64,000 bases of DNA from Phocaeicola massiliensis B84634 = Timone 84634 = DSM 17679 = JCM 13223 (GCF_000382445.1 NZ_KB905474.1:372001-436000); one strand, 5' to 3'; counted from the stretch's first letter, positions 8,095 through 16,222 are shown. Notes: generated by a model not told the origin, from the letters alone. Numbers and translations: made by a program.

Positions 8095-9138
8095 TTATAC
8101 GAATTTATCGCCTAGTTTAATCTGAACATCGTTAACGAATTTACGGATGGCACTTTCATCATCTTTTTTGCAGACAAGCAGCACATTGTCGGTTGCAGCA
8201 ACCAAATAGCCTTCAAGATCTTGAAGTACTGCCAACTTTCCTTCCGGTACTACAACAACATTCTGTTTGCAATTATATAATAAGGAATTACCGTTGATTG
8301 CTACATTCTCATTTACGTCTTTTGGCGAAACGTCATAGAGAGAACTCCATGTTCCCAAATCAGCCCATCCAAAGTCACATAGTTGTACAAAGACATTATT
8401 TGCTTTTTCCATAATGCCGTAATCAATAGATATGTTGGGACATGAGGCAAAGTCTTCTTCGCCTTCAGATAATTTGGAGCATACTTCCGGCATTATTTCG
8501 TTAAAGGCATTGATAATTGTATTGATATTCCAAAGGAAAATTCCGGAATTCCAGTAAAACTCTCCACTTTCGACGAATACCTTGGCAAACTCCAATTGCG
8601 GTTTCTCAATAAAGGTTTTGACTTTAAAGAAATCTCCTTGTTTTTCTTCATCTATTTGTATGTAACCGTAACCGGTTTCCGGGCGGTTGGGCTTAATTCC
8701 CAGGGTAAGTAATTGTGGGGAGTGTGAAACAAACTCCAATCCTTTTATGATAGCTTCTTTAAATTCCTCTTCTTTTAGAATCAGGTGGTCAGATGGTGCA
8801 ACGATGACATTTGCATTGGGATTTATTTTTTTGATGTGATAGGAAGCCCATGCAATACATGGTGCCGTGCTTCTCCTTGTCGGTTCCAATAAAATTTGTT
8901 CTTCTTTTAATTCGGGAAGTTGTTCTTGGACTAATTCCTTATATAGTACATTGGTCGTTATGAATATATTTTCTAATGGGACGATTTTCTTGTATCTGTC
9001 TAATGTCTGTTGGATAAGAGAACGTCCTGTACCAAAGAAATCAAGGAATTGCTTAGGGAGATTTTTGCGGCTATATGGCCAAAATCGGCTTCCGATACCT
9101 CCCCCCATGATCACACAATAGTTATTGCTGTTCGTCAT
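8095..9138 (-). CDS. manC: Mannose-1-phosphate guanylyltransferase
   Basis: 347 residues. It makes GDP-mannose from mannose-1-phosphate and GTP, feeding capsule and glycan synthesis in the cytoplasm. The N-terminal nucleotidyltransferase signature is clear: IMGGGIGSRFWPYSR followed by KNLPKQFLDFFG. Further family motifs are TRRSTAPCIAWA, VAPSDHLI and FIEKPQ, and ETGYGYIQ. It is the short form without the phosphomannose isomerase domain. The ATG at 9138 was chosen because the longer frame upstream runs into the tRNA. The symbol follows family use; rfbM or cpsB are alternatives. Confidence 0.92.
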   Translation of the reverse strand: MTNSNNYCVIMGGGIGSRFWPYSRKNLPKQFLDFFGTGRSLIQQTLDRYKKIVPLENIFITTNVLYKELVQEQLPELKEEQILLEPTRRSTAPCIAWASYHIKKINPNANVIVAPSDHLILKEEEFKEAIIKGLEFVSHSPQLLTLGIKPNRPETGYGYIQIDEEKQGDFFKVKTFIEKPQLEFAKVFVESGEFYWNSGIFLWNINTIINAFNEIMPEVCSKLSEGEEDFASCPNISIDYGIMEKANNVFVQLCDFGWADLGTWSSLYDVSPKDVNENVAINGNSLLYNCKQNVVVVPEGKLAVLQDLEGYLVAATDNVLLVCKKDDESAIRKFVNDVQIKLGDKFV

Positions 9139-9254
9139 GATATTGAATCGTTTTAAAGTTTGTGCTAATATAAGGCTTATTTTTATATTTTTCTTGTTCA
9201 ATCTACCATAAATGATGGTATATTTATCTTTTTTTGAAAAAAAACGCCGAAAAG

Positions 9255-9285
9255 TTTGCAGGTATGAAAAAAAGTCGTACCTTTG
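9255..9285 (+). promoter_or_regulatory. Promoter of tRNA-Leu
   Basis: TTTG (9255-9258) and TACCTTTG (9278-9285), 19 bp apart, match the Bacteroides -33/-7 consensus exactly; the tRNA begins 37 nt later. Confidence 0.85.
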
Positions 9286-9322
9286 CAACCGCAATCGAGA
9301 AACAAACAATGTTTCAAGAGAT

Positions 9323-9406
9323 GCCCAGATGGCGGAATCGGTAGACGCGCTGGTCTCAAACACCAGTGGATTCACTTCCATCCCGGTTCGACCCCGGGTC
9401 TGGGTA
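9323..9406 (+). tRNA. tRNA-Leu (anticodon CAA)
   Basis: An 84-nt class II tRNA. Acceptor arms GCCCAGA and TCTGGGT pair, the anticodon stem CTGGT/ACCAG encloses the loop CTCAAAC with anticodon CAA, a long variable arm is present, and the T arm is CCGGTTCGACCCCGG-like. No CCA is encoded. The last part of the gene doubles as the left attachment site of the element that follows. Confidence 0.95.
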
Positions 9407-9407
9407 C
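9394..9407 (+). repeat. attL core (14 bp)
   Basis: CCGGGTCTGGGTAC forms the 3' end of tRNA-Leu and is repeated exactly at 22286. Integration keeps the tRNA intact. Confidence 0.88.
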
Positions 9408-9411
9408 GAAT

Positions 9412-9443
9412 AAACCCTGATAATCACCTGATTATCAGGGTTT
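9412..9443 (+). terminator. Element-borne terminator for tRNA-Leu
   Basis: AAACCCTGATAATC pairs perfectly with GATTATCAGGGTTT around ACCT and is followed by T residues. It starts 5 bp after the att core, inside the element, and so replaces the terminator that was displaced to 22307. Confidence 0.85.
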
Positions 9444-9457
9444 TCTGCTTTTATAGG

Positions 9458-9483
9458 GCGTACTAAATGTGTACTGAATGACG
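9458..9483 (+). repeat. 26-bp terminal repeat, left copy (arm-type site?)
   Basis: GCGTACTAAATGTGTACTGAATGACG matches the copy at 22154-22179 in 23 of 26 positions, in the same orientation, with GTGTACTGAATRACG conserved throughout. Each lies roughly 50-110 bp inside an end, as expected for integrase arm-binding sites. Confidence 0.65.
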
Positions 9484-9606
9484 AATACAAAGAAAAGGTG
9501 TACTTTAATAGTTTTCTTCCCCATATCTTTATAATTTCTTAACGCTTATCCTATCTTTTCTTCCTTATTATTGCCGATGTTTTCGGGAAAAGTGAGATTC
9601 TTACCT

Positions 9607-9614
9607 TATATTTG
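9607..9614 (+). promoter_or_regulatory. -7 promoter box for the first element gene
   Basis: TATATTTG fits TAnnTTTG and lies 28 nt before the ATG at 9643. Confidence 0.5.
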
Positions 9615-9642
9615 TAGTAAGAACGTTTAAAGGCACACGATT

Positions 9643-10551
9643 ATGGAAAATCATATAGAAACCAATTTCAGAGAAATACAGAAGATATTAGATAGTTGTA
9701 TAGCTCATGACTATAAAACTAAAGTAGATGCACTATTTTTAAAACGTGAATATTTGACGCAAGCCCAGCTAAAGGATTATTTGCGACAAGAAATTTTCCG
9801 TGTGACTGAAAATATTGTAGCCATCCAACAAAAATACCGTGTCGTGCGTAACATTGTATTGGACATGGATATTCCCGATTTTTTGTGGGAAAGTGGTTAT
9901 TTTGAGGACTTGAATTCTGATGAAAGAAAAAAGTATATCGGTTTCCGCTGCTCTGATTTTGATATGGATGCATATTTGCATGAACCGTCCTGTTATGATG
10001 GGCGGCTTCCTTATTTGTCCATTATCGTTAATCTTGTCGTGCTTTCCAAATATTTGCGCTATCTGCAAGAACAGGAAAGCAATTACCATACAGATGCGGT
10101 TGCCATCCAAGAGCAAGCCTTGCCAAAAGAGAAAGAGGAAAGTGCAGATACTAATCCAACCAAGATTGTGGGCAAAAGCAATCCTTTCAAGTCCACGTTG
10201 AAAGCTAATGAAATCAAACTTCTGACCGACTGTGTGAATGAAGCGAATATGTTTACTACTACCGTCAGTGCCAAAATACTTACCGATTTTTTCAACTGCA
10301 AACTGAATGGGGTATTGAAAGTTAATAATACCCGTCCGTTAGCCTATCTTATGATGCAACTTAGCTGTTATAATTACATCGTTTATGAATGGCAGTCTGT
10401 CATAGCAAACAATAAACTGATATTGAAGAAGATAAAAGGTGAACCGCTTACACGTACTGACCTGTCGAGTGCGACAGACCAAGCGAAAAACATCTATCCG
10501 AAAGGATATGAAATCATAGACAAATACATCAAACAACTGCAAAAAGGTTGA
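9643..10551 (+). CDS. Conserved hypothetical protein of mobilizable elements
   Basis: 302 residues, not recognised with confidence. The N-terminal half is strongly helical (IQKILDSCIAHDYKTKVDAL, YLTQAQLKDYLRQEIFRV). A central acidic/charged linker (~165-180, KEKEESAD) separates it from a second domain with NPFKSTLKANEIKLLTDCVN and LTDFFNCKLNGVLKVNNTRP. The last motif resembles the C-terminal region of RteC-type regulators, where a short 'FFNC' segment precedes a paired-helix region; that link is weak. No signal peptide or membrane segment is seen, so it is probably cytoplasmic. First gene after attL. Confidence 0.7.
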   Translation: MENHIETNFREIQKILDSCIAHDYKTKVDALFLKREYLTQAQLKDYLRQEIFRVTENIVAIQQKYRVVRNIVLDMDIPDFLWESGYFEDLNSDERKKYIGFRCSDFDMDAYLHEPSCYDGRLPYLSIIVNLVVLSKYLRYLQEQESNYHTDAVAIQEQALPKEKEESADTNPTKIVGKSNPFKSTLKANEIKLLTDCVNEANMFTTTVSAKILTDFFNCKLNGVLKVNNTRPLAYLMMQLSCYNYIVYEWQSVIANNKLILKKIKGEPLTRTDLSSATDQAKNIYPKGYEIIDKYIKQLQKG

Positions 10552-10675
10552 GCATAGATTGAACGCTCAAACAAAGGTCAATTAGACTTCATTTTCAAGC
10601 TCTTAACTTTGCCCCCGTTAACAAAAAAACGAGGGTGCGCACCTTCATATTGTTTCACCTAAATTCCTAAACAAT

Positions 10676-10963
10676 ATGGAAAAAAATTTAGAGTTAAGAG
10701 TTTCCGAACTCGAAAAGATGTTGTTCCTTTCAAAGAACGTGCTTAGCTTCGATGAAGCGAGCAAGTTCTTGAACCTTTCTAAAAGTTACCTGTACAAGCT
10801 GACTTCGGGTAACTTGATACCCCATTACAAGCCGCAGGGCAAAATGCTTTATTTTGAGAAAGCGGAGTTGGAAGCATGGTTGCGTCAGAACCCGGTCAAG
10901 ACGCAGGCGCAGATAGAGCAGGAAGCGCAGAAGTATATCCTTAACCGTCCTCTAAAGAAATAA
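10676..10963 (+). CDS. Excisionase-like HTH protein
   Basis: 95 residues. A short coiled-coil start (MEKNLELRVSELEKMLFL) is followed by a MerR/excisionase-type HTH: LSFDEASKFLNLSKSYLYKL, then a wing ending GKMLYFEKAELEAWL. Small proteins of this kind sit directly before the replication genes in NBU-like and other Bacteroides elements and probably control excision or replication. It is 5 bp upstream of the ATPase gene, so the two are cotranscribed. Confidence 0.82.
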   Translation: MEKNLELRVSELEKMLFLSKNVLSFDEASKFLNLSKSYLYKLTSGNLIPHYKPQGKMLYFEKAELEAWLRQNPVKTQAQIEQEAQKYILNRPLKK

Positions 10964-10968
10964 CGGCT

Positions 10969-12042
10969 ATGGAAAATAGAAAAGCGACAGAAGCCGGGCA
11001 GGACATCACCATGCAGAAAGAGGATTTCGCAGCCCTTTGGAAAACCATTCATCTAAAGGTGACGGACACTTACGAAGTGCCGCCCGAAATACTCTGGGTG
11101 AACGGCTCTACCATTGGCACGTTGGGTAATTTCAGTGCATCCACGGGTAAAGCCAAGAGCAAAAAGACATTCAACATTTCCGCTATCGTTGCGGCAGCGT
11201 TGAAGAATGACGAGGTATTGAAGTATTCGGCATACCTGCCACCGAACAAACGGAAAATCCTCTATGTAGATACCGAGCAGAGCAAATACCATTGCCACAA
11301 GGTCATGGAGCGTATTTTGCGGCTTGCCGGACTGCCTACCGACAAGGACAGGGACGATTTTGTTTTCATCGTGCTAAGGGAGCAGACACCCGATAAGCGG
11401 AAACAGATTATCGGTTATATGCTTGAAAATATGCCCGATGTGGGGTTGCTCATCATTGACGGAATCCGTGACTTGATGTATGACATCAACAGCCCCAGCG
11501 AATCGACTGACCTAATCAACCTCTTGATGCGCTGGTCAAGCGGATATAACCTGCATATCCATACCGTACTGCATTTGAACAAGGGGGATGACAACACAAG
11601 GGGGCATATCGGTACGGAACTGAACAATAAGGCTGAAACCGTCCTGCAAATTACCAAAAGTACGCAGGACGGCAACATAAGCGAGGTAAAGGCGATGCAC
11701 ATACGTGACCGGGAGTTTGACCCGTTCGCATTCCGTATCAACGACAGCGCATTGCCCGAAGCCGTGGACGGTTATGTATTCAAGCAACCCAGCCAAGACA
11801 GGGGCTTTCCACTGGCAGAACTGACGGAGCAACAGCACAGGACAGCTTTGGAAAACGGTTTTGGCAAACAGGTCATATATGGTTACGAGAATGTCCTAAA
11901 GACCTTGAAACAGGGTTATGCAAGTATCGGCTACAAGCGTGGACGCAATATCCATGTGGATTTGAACAAGTTCCTTGTGAACAAGCGCATGATTGTGAAA
12001 GAGGGCAAGGGCTACCGCTATAATCCCGATTTCCATTATTAA
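10969..12042 (+). CDS. AAA ATPase (RepA/KaiC-type) of the replication module
   Basis: 357 residues. A P-loop-like segment (STGKAKSKKTFNISAIVAAA) lies at ~50-65; it is an unusual Walker A lacking the usual GxxxxGKT spacing but typical of this Bacteroides family. The Walker B-like VGLLIIDGIRD is near 155, and a sensor-like HTVLHLNKGDDNTRGHIGTE follows. The C-terminal ~60 residues look like a winged helix (ALENGFGKQVIYGYENVLKT to the end). It probably loads or acts as a helicase for replication of the excised circle, together with the primase downstream. Cytoplasmic. Confidence 0.82.
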   Translation: MENRKATEAGQDITMQKEDFAALWKTIHLKVTDTYEVPPEILWVNGSTIGTLGNFSASTGKAKSKKTFNISAIVAAALKNDEVLKYSAYLPPNKRKILYVDTEQSKYHCHKVMERILRLAGLPTDKDRDDFVFIVLREQTPDKRKQIIGYMLENMPDVGLLIIDGIRDLMYDINSPSESTDLINLLMRWSSGYNLHIHTVLHLNKGDDNTRGHIGTELNNKAETVLQITKSTQDGNISEVKAMHIRDREFDPFAFRINDSALPEAVDGYVFKQPSQDRGFPLAELTEQQHRTALENGFGKQVIYGYENVLKTLKQGYASIGYKRGRNIHVDLNKFLVNKRMIVKEGKGYRYNPDFHY

Positions 12043-12053
12043 AAGTCAGTTTG

Positions 12054-12154
12054 GTTTAGTCCGGGTGTATATATAAGAGGAACGGACTTACTATTTCCCT
12101 GTATCGGAACAGGCAGGTTTAGTATGGTACGGGTATATATATAACGGACTAAAC
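12054..12154. repeat. Repeat-rich intergenic region, possible replication origin or operator
   Basis: GTTTAGTCC (12054-12062) and GGACTAAAC (12146-12154) are inverted copies about 80 bp apart. Inside lie two near-identical direct copies of CGGGTGTATATATAA (12062 and 12130). The TATATATA tracts and the position between the ATPase and primase genes suggest an origin or an operator; both are inferences. Confidence 0.5.
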
Positions 12155-12205
12155 AGGACTGGCGCACTTTTCAACTATTTTTTAATCCCCAAAAAAGAAA
12201 ATGTT

Positions 12206-13171
12206 ATGAACATCGAAGATGTGAAACAAATACCCATCGCAGACTATCTGCATAGTTTAGGTTACTCTCCTGTCAAGCAGCAGGGTAACGGCTTATGGTA
12301 CAAATCACCGTTAAGGGAGGAACACGAACCGTCTTTCAAGGTGAACACTGACCGCAACCTTTGGTATGACTTTGGCGCAGGCAAGGGCGGCAACATCATC
12401 GCACTGGCAAAGGAACTCTATTGCTCCGACAGCCTGCCATACCTGTTAAACCGGATAGCGGAACAGACACCGCACGTCCGCCCGGTCAGTTTTTCTTTTC
12501 CCCAGCGTAGGACAGAACCGAGTTTCCAACATTTGGAAGTCCGTGACTTGACCCATCCGGCATTGCTCCGTTACTTGGAGGGACGGGGTATCAATATCGA
12601 ACTGGCAAAAAGAGAATGTAAGGAACTCCATTTTACCAATAACGGCAGACCGTTCTTTGCTATCGGTTTCCCGAACATAGCAGGAGGTTACGAGGTTCGC
12701 AATTCCTTTTTCAAAGGCTGCATCGCCCCGAAAGACATCACCCATATACGGCAGCAGGGAGAGCCGAGAGAGAAGTGTTTGGTATTCGAGGGTTTTATGG
12801 ACTATCTTTCTTTCCTCACGCTCCGGATGAAGAACTGCCCGACCATGCCCGACCTTGACAGGCAGGATTATGTCATACTCAACTCTACTGTCAATGTGCC
12901 GAAAGCTATTGACGTGCTGTACCCGTATGAACGCATCCACTGTATGCTTGACAATGACAAGGCAGGATATGAAGCGACACGGGCTATCGAATTGGAATAC
13001 TCCTACCGTGTGCGTGACTTCTCGGGCAATTACAGGGGGTATTCGGACTTGAACGATTACCTGTGCGGCAGGAAGCAGGAACAGAAGAACAGCACCAGCC
13101 AAGCGCAGGAGATAAAGCAGGAAACCGGACAACGTGCCGCCCCAAGACAGAAAAGGGGCAGGGGCATTTAG
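12206..13171 (+). CDS. DNA primase (toprim, CHC2-like) of mobilizable element
   Basis: 321 residues. The N-terminus resembles a CHC2 primase domain (IADYLHSLGYSPVKQQGNGL, then SPLREEHEPSFKVNTDRNLW and GKGGNIIALAKE) but the usual zinc-binding Cys residues are absent. The toprim part shows CLVFEGFMDYLSF and MLDNDKAGYEATR with the acidic metal ligands. A basic tail (RQKRGRGI) ends it. It should make RNA primers for lagging-strand synthesis of the transferred or excised DNA. NBU1 carries a primase gene (prmN1) of comparable role. Confidence 0.88.
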   Translation: MNIEDVKQIPIADYLHSLGYSPVKQQGNGLWYKSPLREEHEPSFKVNTDRNLWYDFGAGKGGNIIALAKELYCSDSLPYLLNRIAEQTPHVRPVSFSFPQRRTEPSFQHLEVRDLTHPALLRYLEGRGINIELAKRECKELHFTNNGRPFFAIGFPNIAGGYEVRNSFFKGCIAPKDITHIRQQGEPREKCLVFEGFMDYLSFLTLRMKNCPTMPDLDRQDYVILNSTVNVPKAIDVLYPYERIHCMLDNDKAGYEATRAIELEYSYRVRDFSGNYRGYSDLNDYLCGRKQEQKNSTSQAQEIKQETGQRAAPRQKRGRGI

Positions 13172-13210
13172 TCCGGCAGGATTACCAGCGACAGGCGGTT
13201 TAATTTGGAG

Positions 13211-13248
13211 AGCAAGGTTATGTTTCGGTAAACCGAAACTACCTTGCT
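13211..13248. other. Candidate oriT hairpin
   Basis: AGCAAGGT (13211-13218) pairs with ACCTTGCT (13241-13248), and inside them GTTTCGG pairs with CCGAAAC. It lies about 70 bp before mobC. A hairpin with the same AGCAAGG arms lies in the same place before mobC of the second element (59121), which supports the oriT call. Confidence 0.65.
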
Positions 13249-13318
13249 TTGCTTGACAGCAAAGAAAATTTCTCCCGTTGGTCGCAATTTTTAAGATACC
13301 ATTTAAATGTAAAAACCT

Positions 13319-13702
13319 ATGACGAATATAAAGGATAAGCCGGGGGGACGTCCGGCAAAGAAACGGATAGAGAAGCAGCAACGGGTAGTCAGCACGAAGC
13401 TGACCGAGTTGCAGTATTATGCCATCAGGAAGCGAGCCGGGGAAGCCGGGTTGCGTGTCAGTGAGTATGTCCGGCAGGCGGTTGTTTCGGCAGAGGTCAT
13501 ACCCCGGCTGAATAGGCAGGATGCGGACACCATCCGCAAGCTGGCAGGGGAAGCCAACAACATCAACCAACTGGCGCACCGAGCGAATGCCGGAGGTTTC
13601 GCACTGGTGGCGGTGGAACTGGTGAAACTCAAAAACAGGATTGTCGAAATTATAAATCAGTTGTCGGATGATTGGAAAAATAAAAAAGGGAAGCGGGTTT
13701 AA
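13319..13702 (+). CDS. mobC: Mobilization accessory protein MobC
   Basis: 127 residues. The N-terminus is basic (GGRPAKKRIEKQ), followed by a ribbon-helix-helix-like segment (RVVSTKLTELQYYAIRKRAG, then LRVSEYVRQAVV) and the typical MobC C-terminal part (NNINQLAHRANAGGF). It binds oriT and opens it for the relaxase. Its last 35 bp overlap the relaxase gene in another frame, a common translational coupling in this family. Confidence 0.9.
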   Translation: MTNIKDKPGGRPAKKRIEKQQRVVSTKLTELQYYAIRKRAGEAGLRVSEYVRQAVVSAEVIPRLNRQDADTIRKLAGEANNINQLAHRANAGGFALVAVELVKLKNRIVEIINQLSDDWKNKKGKRV

Positions 13703-14588
13703 GGGCTGTGTGAACTATGTGCTTGGTAAGGAGCAGGCGGTTTTGCTTCATGCGGACGGGGTTCTGACTGAAAGCCGGGGCGATATAATCCGCAGCTTCT
13801 GTATGCAGACCGGGATGAATCCCGATTTGAAGAAGCCTGTCGGACATATTGCGTTAAGTTATTCGGCAGTGGATGCACCCAAATTGACAGACGAGAAGAT
13901 GGTACAGCTTGCGCAGGAGTATATGCGTGAAATGAAAATCACCGATACGCAGTATATCATCGTGCGCCATCAAGACCGGGAACACCCACATGTGCATATC
14001 GTGTTCAACCGCATAGACAACAACGGCAAGACCATTTCGGACAGGAACGATATGTACCGTAACGAGCAGGTATGCAAGAAGCTGAAAACCAAACACGGGC
14101 TTTATTTTGCTGGTGGAAAAGAACAGGTAAAGCAGCACCGCTTGAAAGAGCCGGACAAGTCGAAATACGAGATTTACACGGCTGTAAAGAACGAAATCGG
14201 GAAGTTCAAGAACTGGCGGCAGTTACAGGAGCGGTTAGCGGAAAAGGGTATTACTGTCCGGTTCAAGTACAAGGGGCAGACGGGCGAGATACAGGGCGTT
14301 TCCTTTTCCAAAGGCGAATACACGTTCAAGGGTTCGGAGATAGACCGCAATTTTAGTTTCTCCAAACTGGATAAATGTTTCGGGGATGCAGGACTGAATA
14401 CGGTCGGAAATCAACGGCAGACAGCTTTTACACCCGTTCGGGAGCCATTGCCGACACAGGGAAAGACTGACAGTCCGTTGATAACTGGCTCACTCAGTCT
14501 GTTCACCGCTTCATCACCCCCTGCGGATGAAGAACCAAACTTGAATTTAAGAAAGAAGAAGAAAAAGAAAAAACAACTTAATTTGTAA
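13668..14588 (+). CDS. mobA: Relaxase/mobilization nuclease (MobP type)
   Basis: 306 residues. It nicks oriT and leads the strand into the recipient. Motif I is the start MIGKIKKGSGFKGCVNYVL. The histidine metal-binding motif is HQDREHPHVHIVFNRID. The C-terminal part (~200-270) is linker plus a lysine-rich tail (KKKKKKKQ). It is shorter than plasmid relaxases but normal for NBU-type elements. It overlaps mobC by 35 bp and is 4 bp before the next gene. Transfer needs a helper element, because no type IV secretion genes are present. Confidence 0.93.
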   Translation: MIGKIKKGSGFKGCVNYVLGKEQAVLLHADGVLTESRGDIIRSFCMQTGMNPDLKKPVGHIALSYSAVDAPKLTDEKMVQLAQEYMREMKITDTQYIIVRHQDREHPHVHIVFNRIDNNGKTISDRNDMYRNEQVCKKLKTKHGLYFAGGKEQVKQHRLKEPDKSKYEIYTAVKNEIGKFKNWRQLQERLAEKGITVRFKYKGQTGEIQGVSFSKGEYTFKGSEIDRNFSFSKLDKCFGDAGLNTVGNQRQTAFTPVREPLPTQGKTDSPLITGSLSLFTASSPPADEEPNLNLRKKKKKKKQLNL

Positions 14589-14592
14589 ACAC

Positions 14593-15312
14593 ATGGAGAA
14601 AAATTTGATTTTAGAGGGGCTTCTCTCAATGGTTACTGAATTGAAAGAGAAGCAGGAAGCACAGGTAACGCCAGCCAGTCGGGAGGAAACTCTTGAAAGA
14701 CTGAACGCAATCGAACAGGCATTGTCGGAATTGCACAGTAACCCGGCTGTTCCCGAAAAGGATTTGCAGGCTATCCGAAGCCAGCTTGACGAGATAAGGA
14801 ATAGGATGCAAGGTCAGCAGAAACATATCGAGGACACCAAGAAAATAGTATTGGAAACCTACCGTTGTTTCAAGGTAATGCTTGATGCTTTGGGCTCTTG
14901 CAAGACGGATAAAGAGGAAGCTATACCCTTACCGCTCTATCAACGGATTTGCAACAAGGTCGCTTCTTGGATTCGTCCGGGATTGTTCCTTTTTTCGGCA
15001 GTGCTGGTTATCTGTTCCGTTTCCATATTCTTGAATATCCGTTTGGCTGAACGTATGCAGCAGTTACAGGACAACGATATGAAATACCGCTATTTGCTGA
15101 TGCAAGGACAGGCAGACGGGGAAACTTTTGATATACTGGAAAACAAGTTCAAATGGCAACGGGATAACGGCTTTATCCGAAGTCTGACCGATTCAGTGAT
15201 GGATTTTGAATACCGCATCCAAAAGCAGGCGGAAGCACTGGAACGTGCAAGGCTGTTGAACGAGCAAGCCGAACAGCTAAAGAAAGAAGCTGATAAGCTG
15301 GGTAAGCCATAA
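14593..15312 (+). CDS. Coiled-coil membrane protein downstream of relaxase
   Basis: 239 residues. The N-terminal half is coiled coil (EETLERLNAIEQALSELHSN; KDLQAIRSQLDEIRNRMQGQ). A single membrane segment lies at ~130-149 (PGLFLFSAVLVICSVSIFLN). The C-terminal half is helical and faces the other side (LERARLLNEQAEQLKKEAD). No function is known. A protein of the same layout lies directly after the relaxase in the second element (56945-57706), so it probably belongs to mobilization, perhaps anchoring the relaxosome at the membrane (inference). Confidence 0.75.
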   Translation: MEKNLILEGLLSMVTELKEKQEAQVTPASREETLERLNAIEQALSELHSNPAVPEKDLQAIRSQLDEIRNRMQGQQKHIEDTKKIVLETYRCFKVMLDALGSCKTDKEEAIPLPLYQRICNKVASWIRPGLFLFSAVLVICSVSIFLNIRLAERMQQLQDNDMKYRYLLMQGQADGETFDILENKFKWQRDNGFIRSLTDSVMDFEYRIQKQAEALERARLLNEQAEQLKKEADKLGKP

Positions 15313-15317
15313 ACGGG

Positions 15318-15360
15318 GAAAGCCGGGATGGATGAAGCACATTCACCGTTCCGGCTTTTC
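15318..15360 (+). terminator. Terminator of the mobilization operon
   Basis: GAAAGCCGGGA pairs with TCCGGCTTTTC across a ~20-nt loop, ending in T residues, just after the stop at 15312 and before the convergent HTH gene. Confidence 0.65.
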
Positions 15361-15364
15361 AGAT

Positions 15365-15697
15365 TCACTTCTTTTTCTTCGTACAGTGTTCTTTCTCGAA
15401 CTGGCGTAGCGTGGTGACGCTGAACCTTTCCTTGATGAACTCCCGGACATCGGAAGCCTTGTAATACACTTTTCCGCTGATAGTGAAGTATGGCAACGCA
15501 CCGATAGCCCGGTAGCGTTGCAGGGTTTTGATGCTTACTTTGAACAGCAGGCACAAGTCTTGATTATCCAATAGGTTATCATCTTCGGGCAGTACCCTGT
15601 CTGCATTGCGTAGTACCCGTACATCTTTGCAGAGTTCTTCCAGTTTGGCATACAGCTTCTGCATCCATCCACCAAATTCGTCATTGTCTATATACAT
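15365..15697 (-). CDS. HTH domain-containing protein
   Basis: 110 residues from ATG 15697 (MYIDNDEFGGWMQKLYAKLE). The N-terminal helical part is followed by LLDNQDLCLLFKVSIKTLQR, the recognition helix of the excisionase-like family, then a wing with GKVYYKASDVREFI and a Lys-rich tail. It resembles the second member of the HTH pairs at 672 and 60596. It is convergent with the mobilization operon and heads the minus-strand cargo block. It probably regulates the element. Confidence 0.8.
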   Translation of the reverse strand: MYIDNDEFGGWMQKLYAKLEELCKDVRVLRNADRVLPEDDNLLDNQDLCLLFKVSIKTLQRYRAIGALPYFTISGKVYYKASDVREFIKERFSVTTLRQFEKEHCTKKKK

Positions 15698-15826
15698 AAT
15701 TGCTTCATTTTTCAGATTATACATTTTGTTTGTCAATCGATTGATGAAGCAAAGTTCTAAAAACGGATACAAAGAAATTACAGGAGAACTAATGGAGTCC
15801 CCTATAAATAAATCATAAGTTGCTGA

Positions 15827-16222
15827 TTATCTATATCCTTTCTTATCATGTTCATTTTTGATTAGGTTTGCCAGTCCATTAAGAAATTCGGTGAGTTTGC
15901 CCGGCTTCCGTTTTATCACGTCCTCATGTTTTTGGTGGCAGTCGCTTATCTTAATGTTAAACAACCATTCAAAACCTTTGGATAAGTCCACTAAATAGGC
16001 AGGTTTACCGTTCTGATAAACGATGTCTTTGGAGAGGAATAAGCCGCTTACCACTTCCATGATATTGATAAGGGTTGTTTTGTCGGCGAGGTAGAGAGGG
16101 GAAAGGGGCTGTTTATTGATGCGTTGCTGTAGTTGTTCCGGGTATTTGATGCGCCATTCAATAAGGCGTATTTCAGTGTTCAAAAGTCCTATCGCTTCAT
16201 CAATTAAATGCAAATAGGGCAT
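15827..16222 (-). CDS. RteC-like regulatory protein (C-terminal type)
   Basis: About 131 residues from ATG 16222 (MPYLHLIDEAIGLLNTEIRL). Sequence features such as SPLYLADKTTLINIMEVVSG, then VDLSKGFEWLFNIKI and RKPGKLTEFLNGLANLI, follow the pattern of the RteC C-terminal domain found in CTnDOT-type regulation. RteC controls excision genes; a similar job here is inferred. The gene overlaps the one upstream by 23 bp, so they are translationally coupled. The family assignment is from pattern only. Confidence 0.6.
   Translation of the reverse strand: MPYLHLIDEAIGLLNTEIRLIEWRIKYPEQLQQRINKQPLSPLYLADKTTLINIMEVVSGLFLSKDIVYQNGKPAYLVDLSKGFEWLFNIKISDCHQKHEDVIKRKPGKLTEFLNGLANLIKNEHDKKGYR

Noticed and set aside
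12446-13579. Long minus-strand frame across primase and mobC
   Set aside because: Both plus-strand genes have clear domain motifs and ordered spacing; the opposite frame has none.
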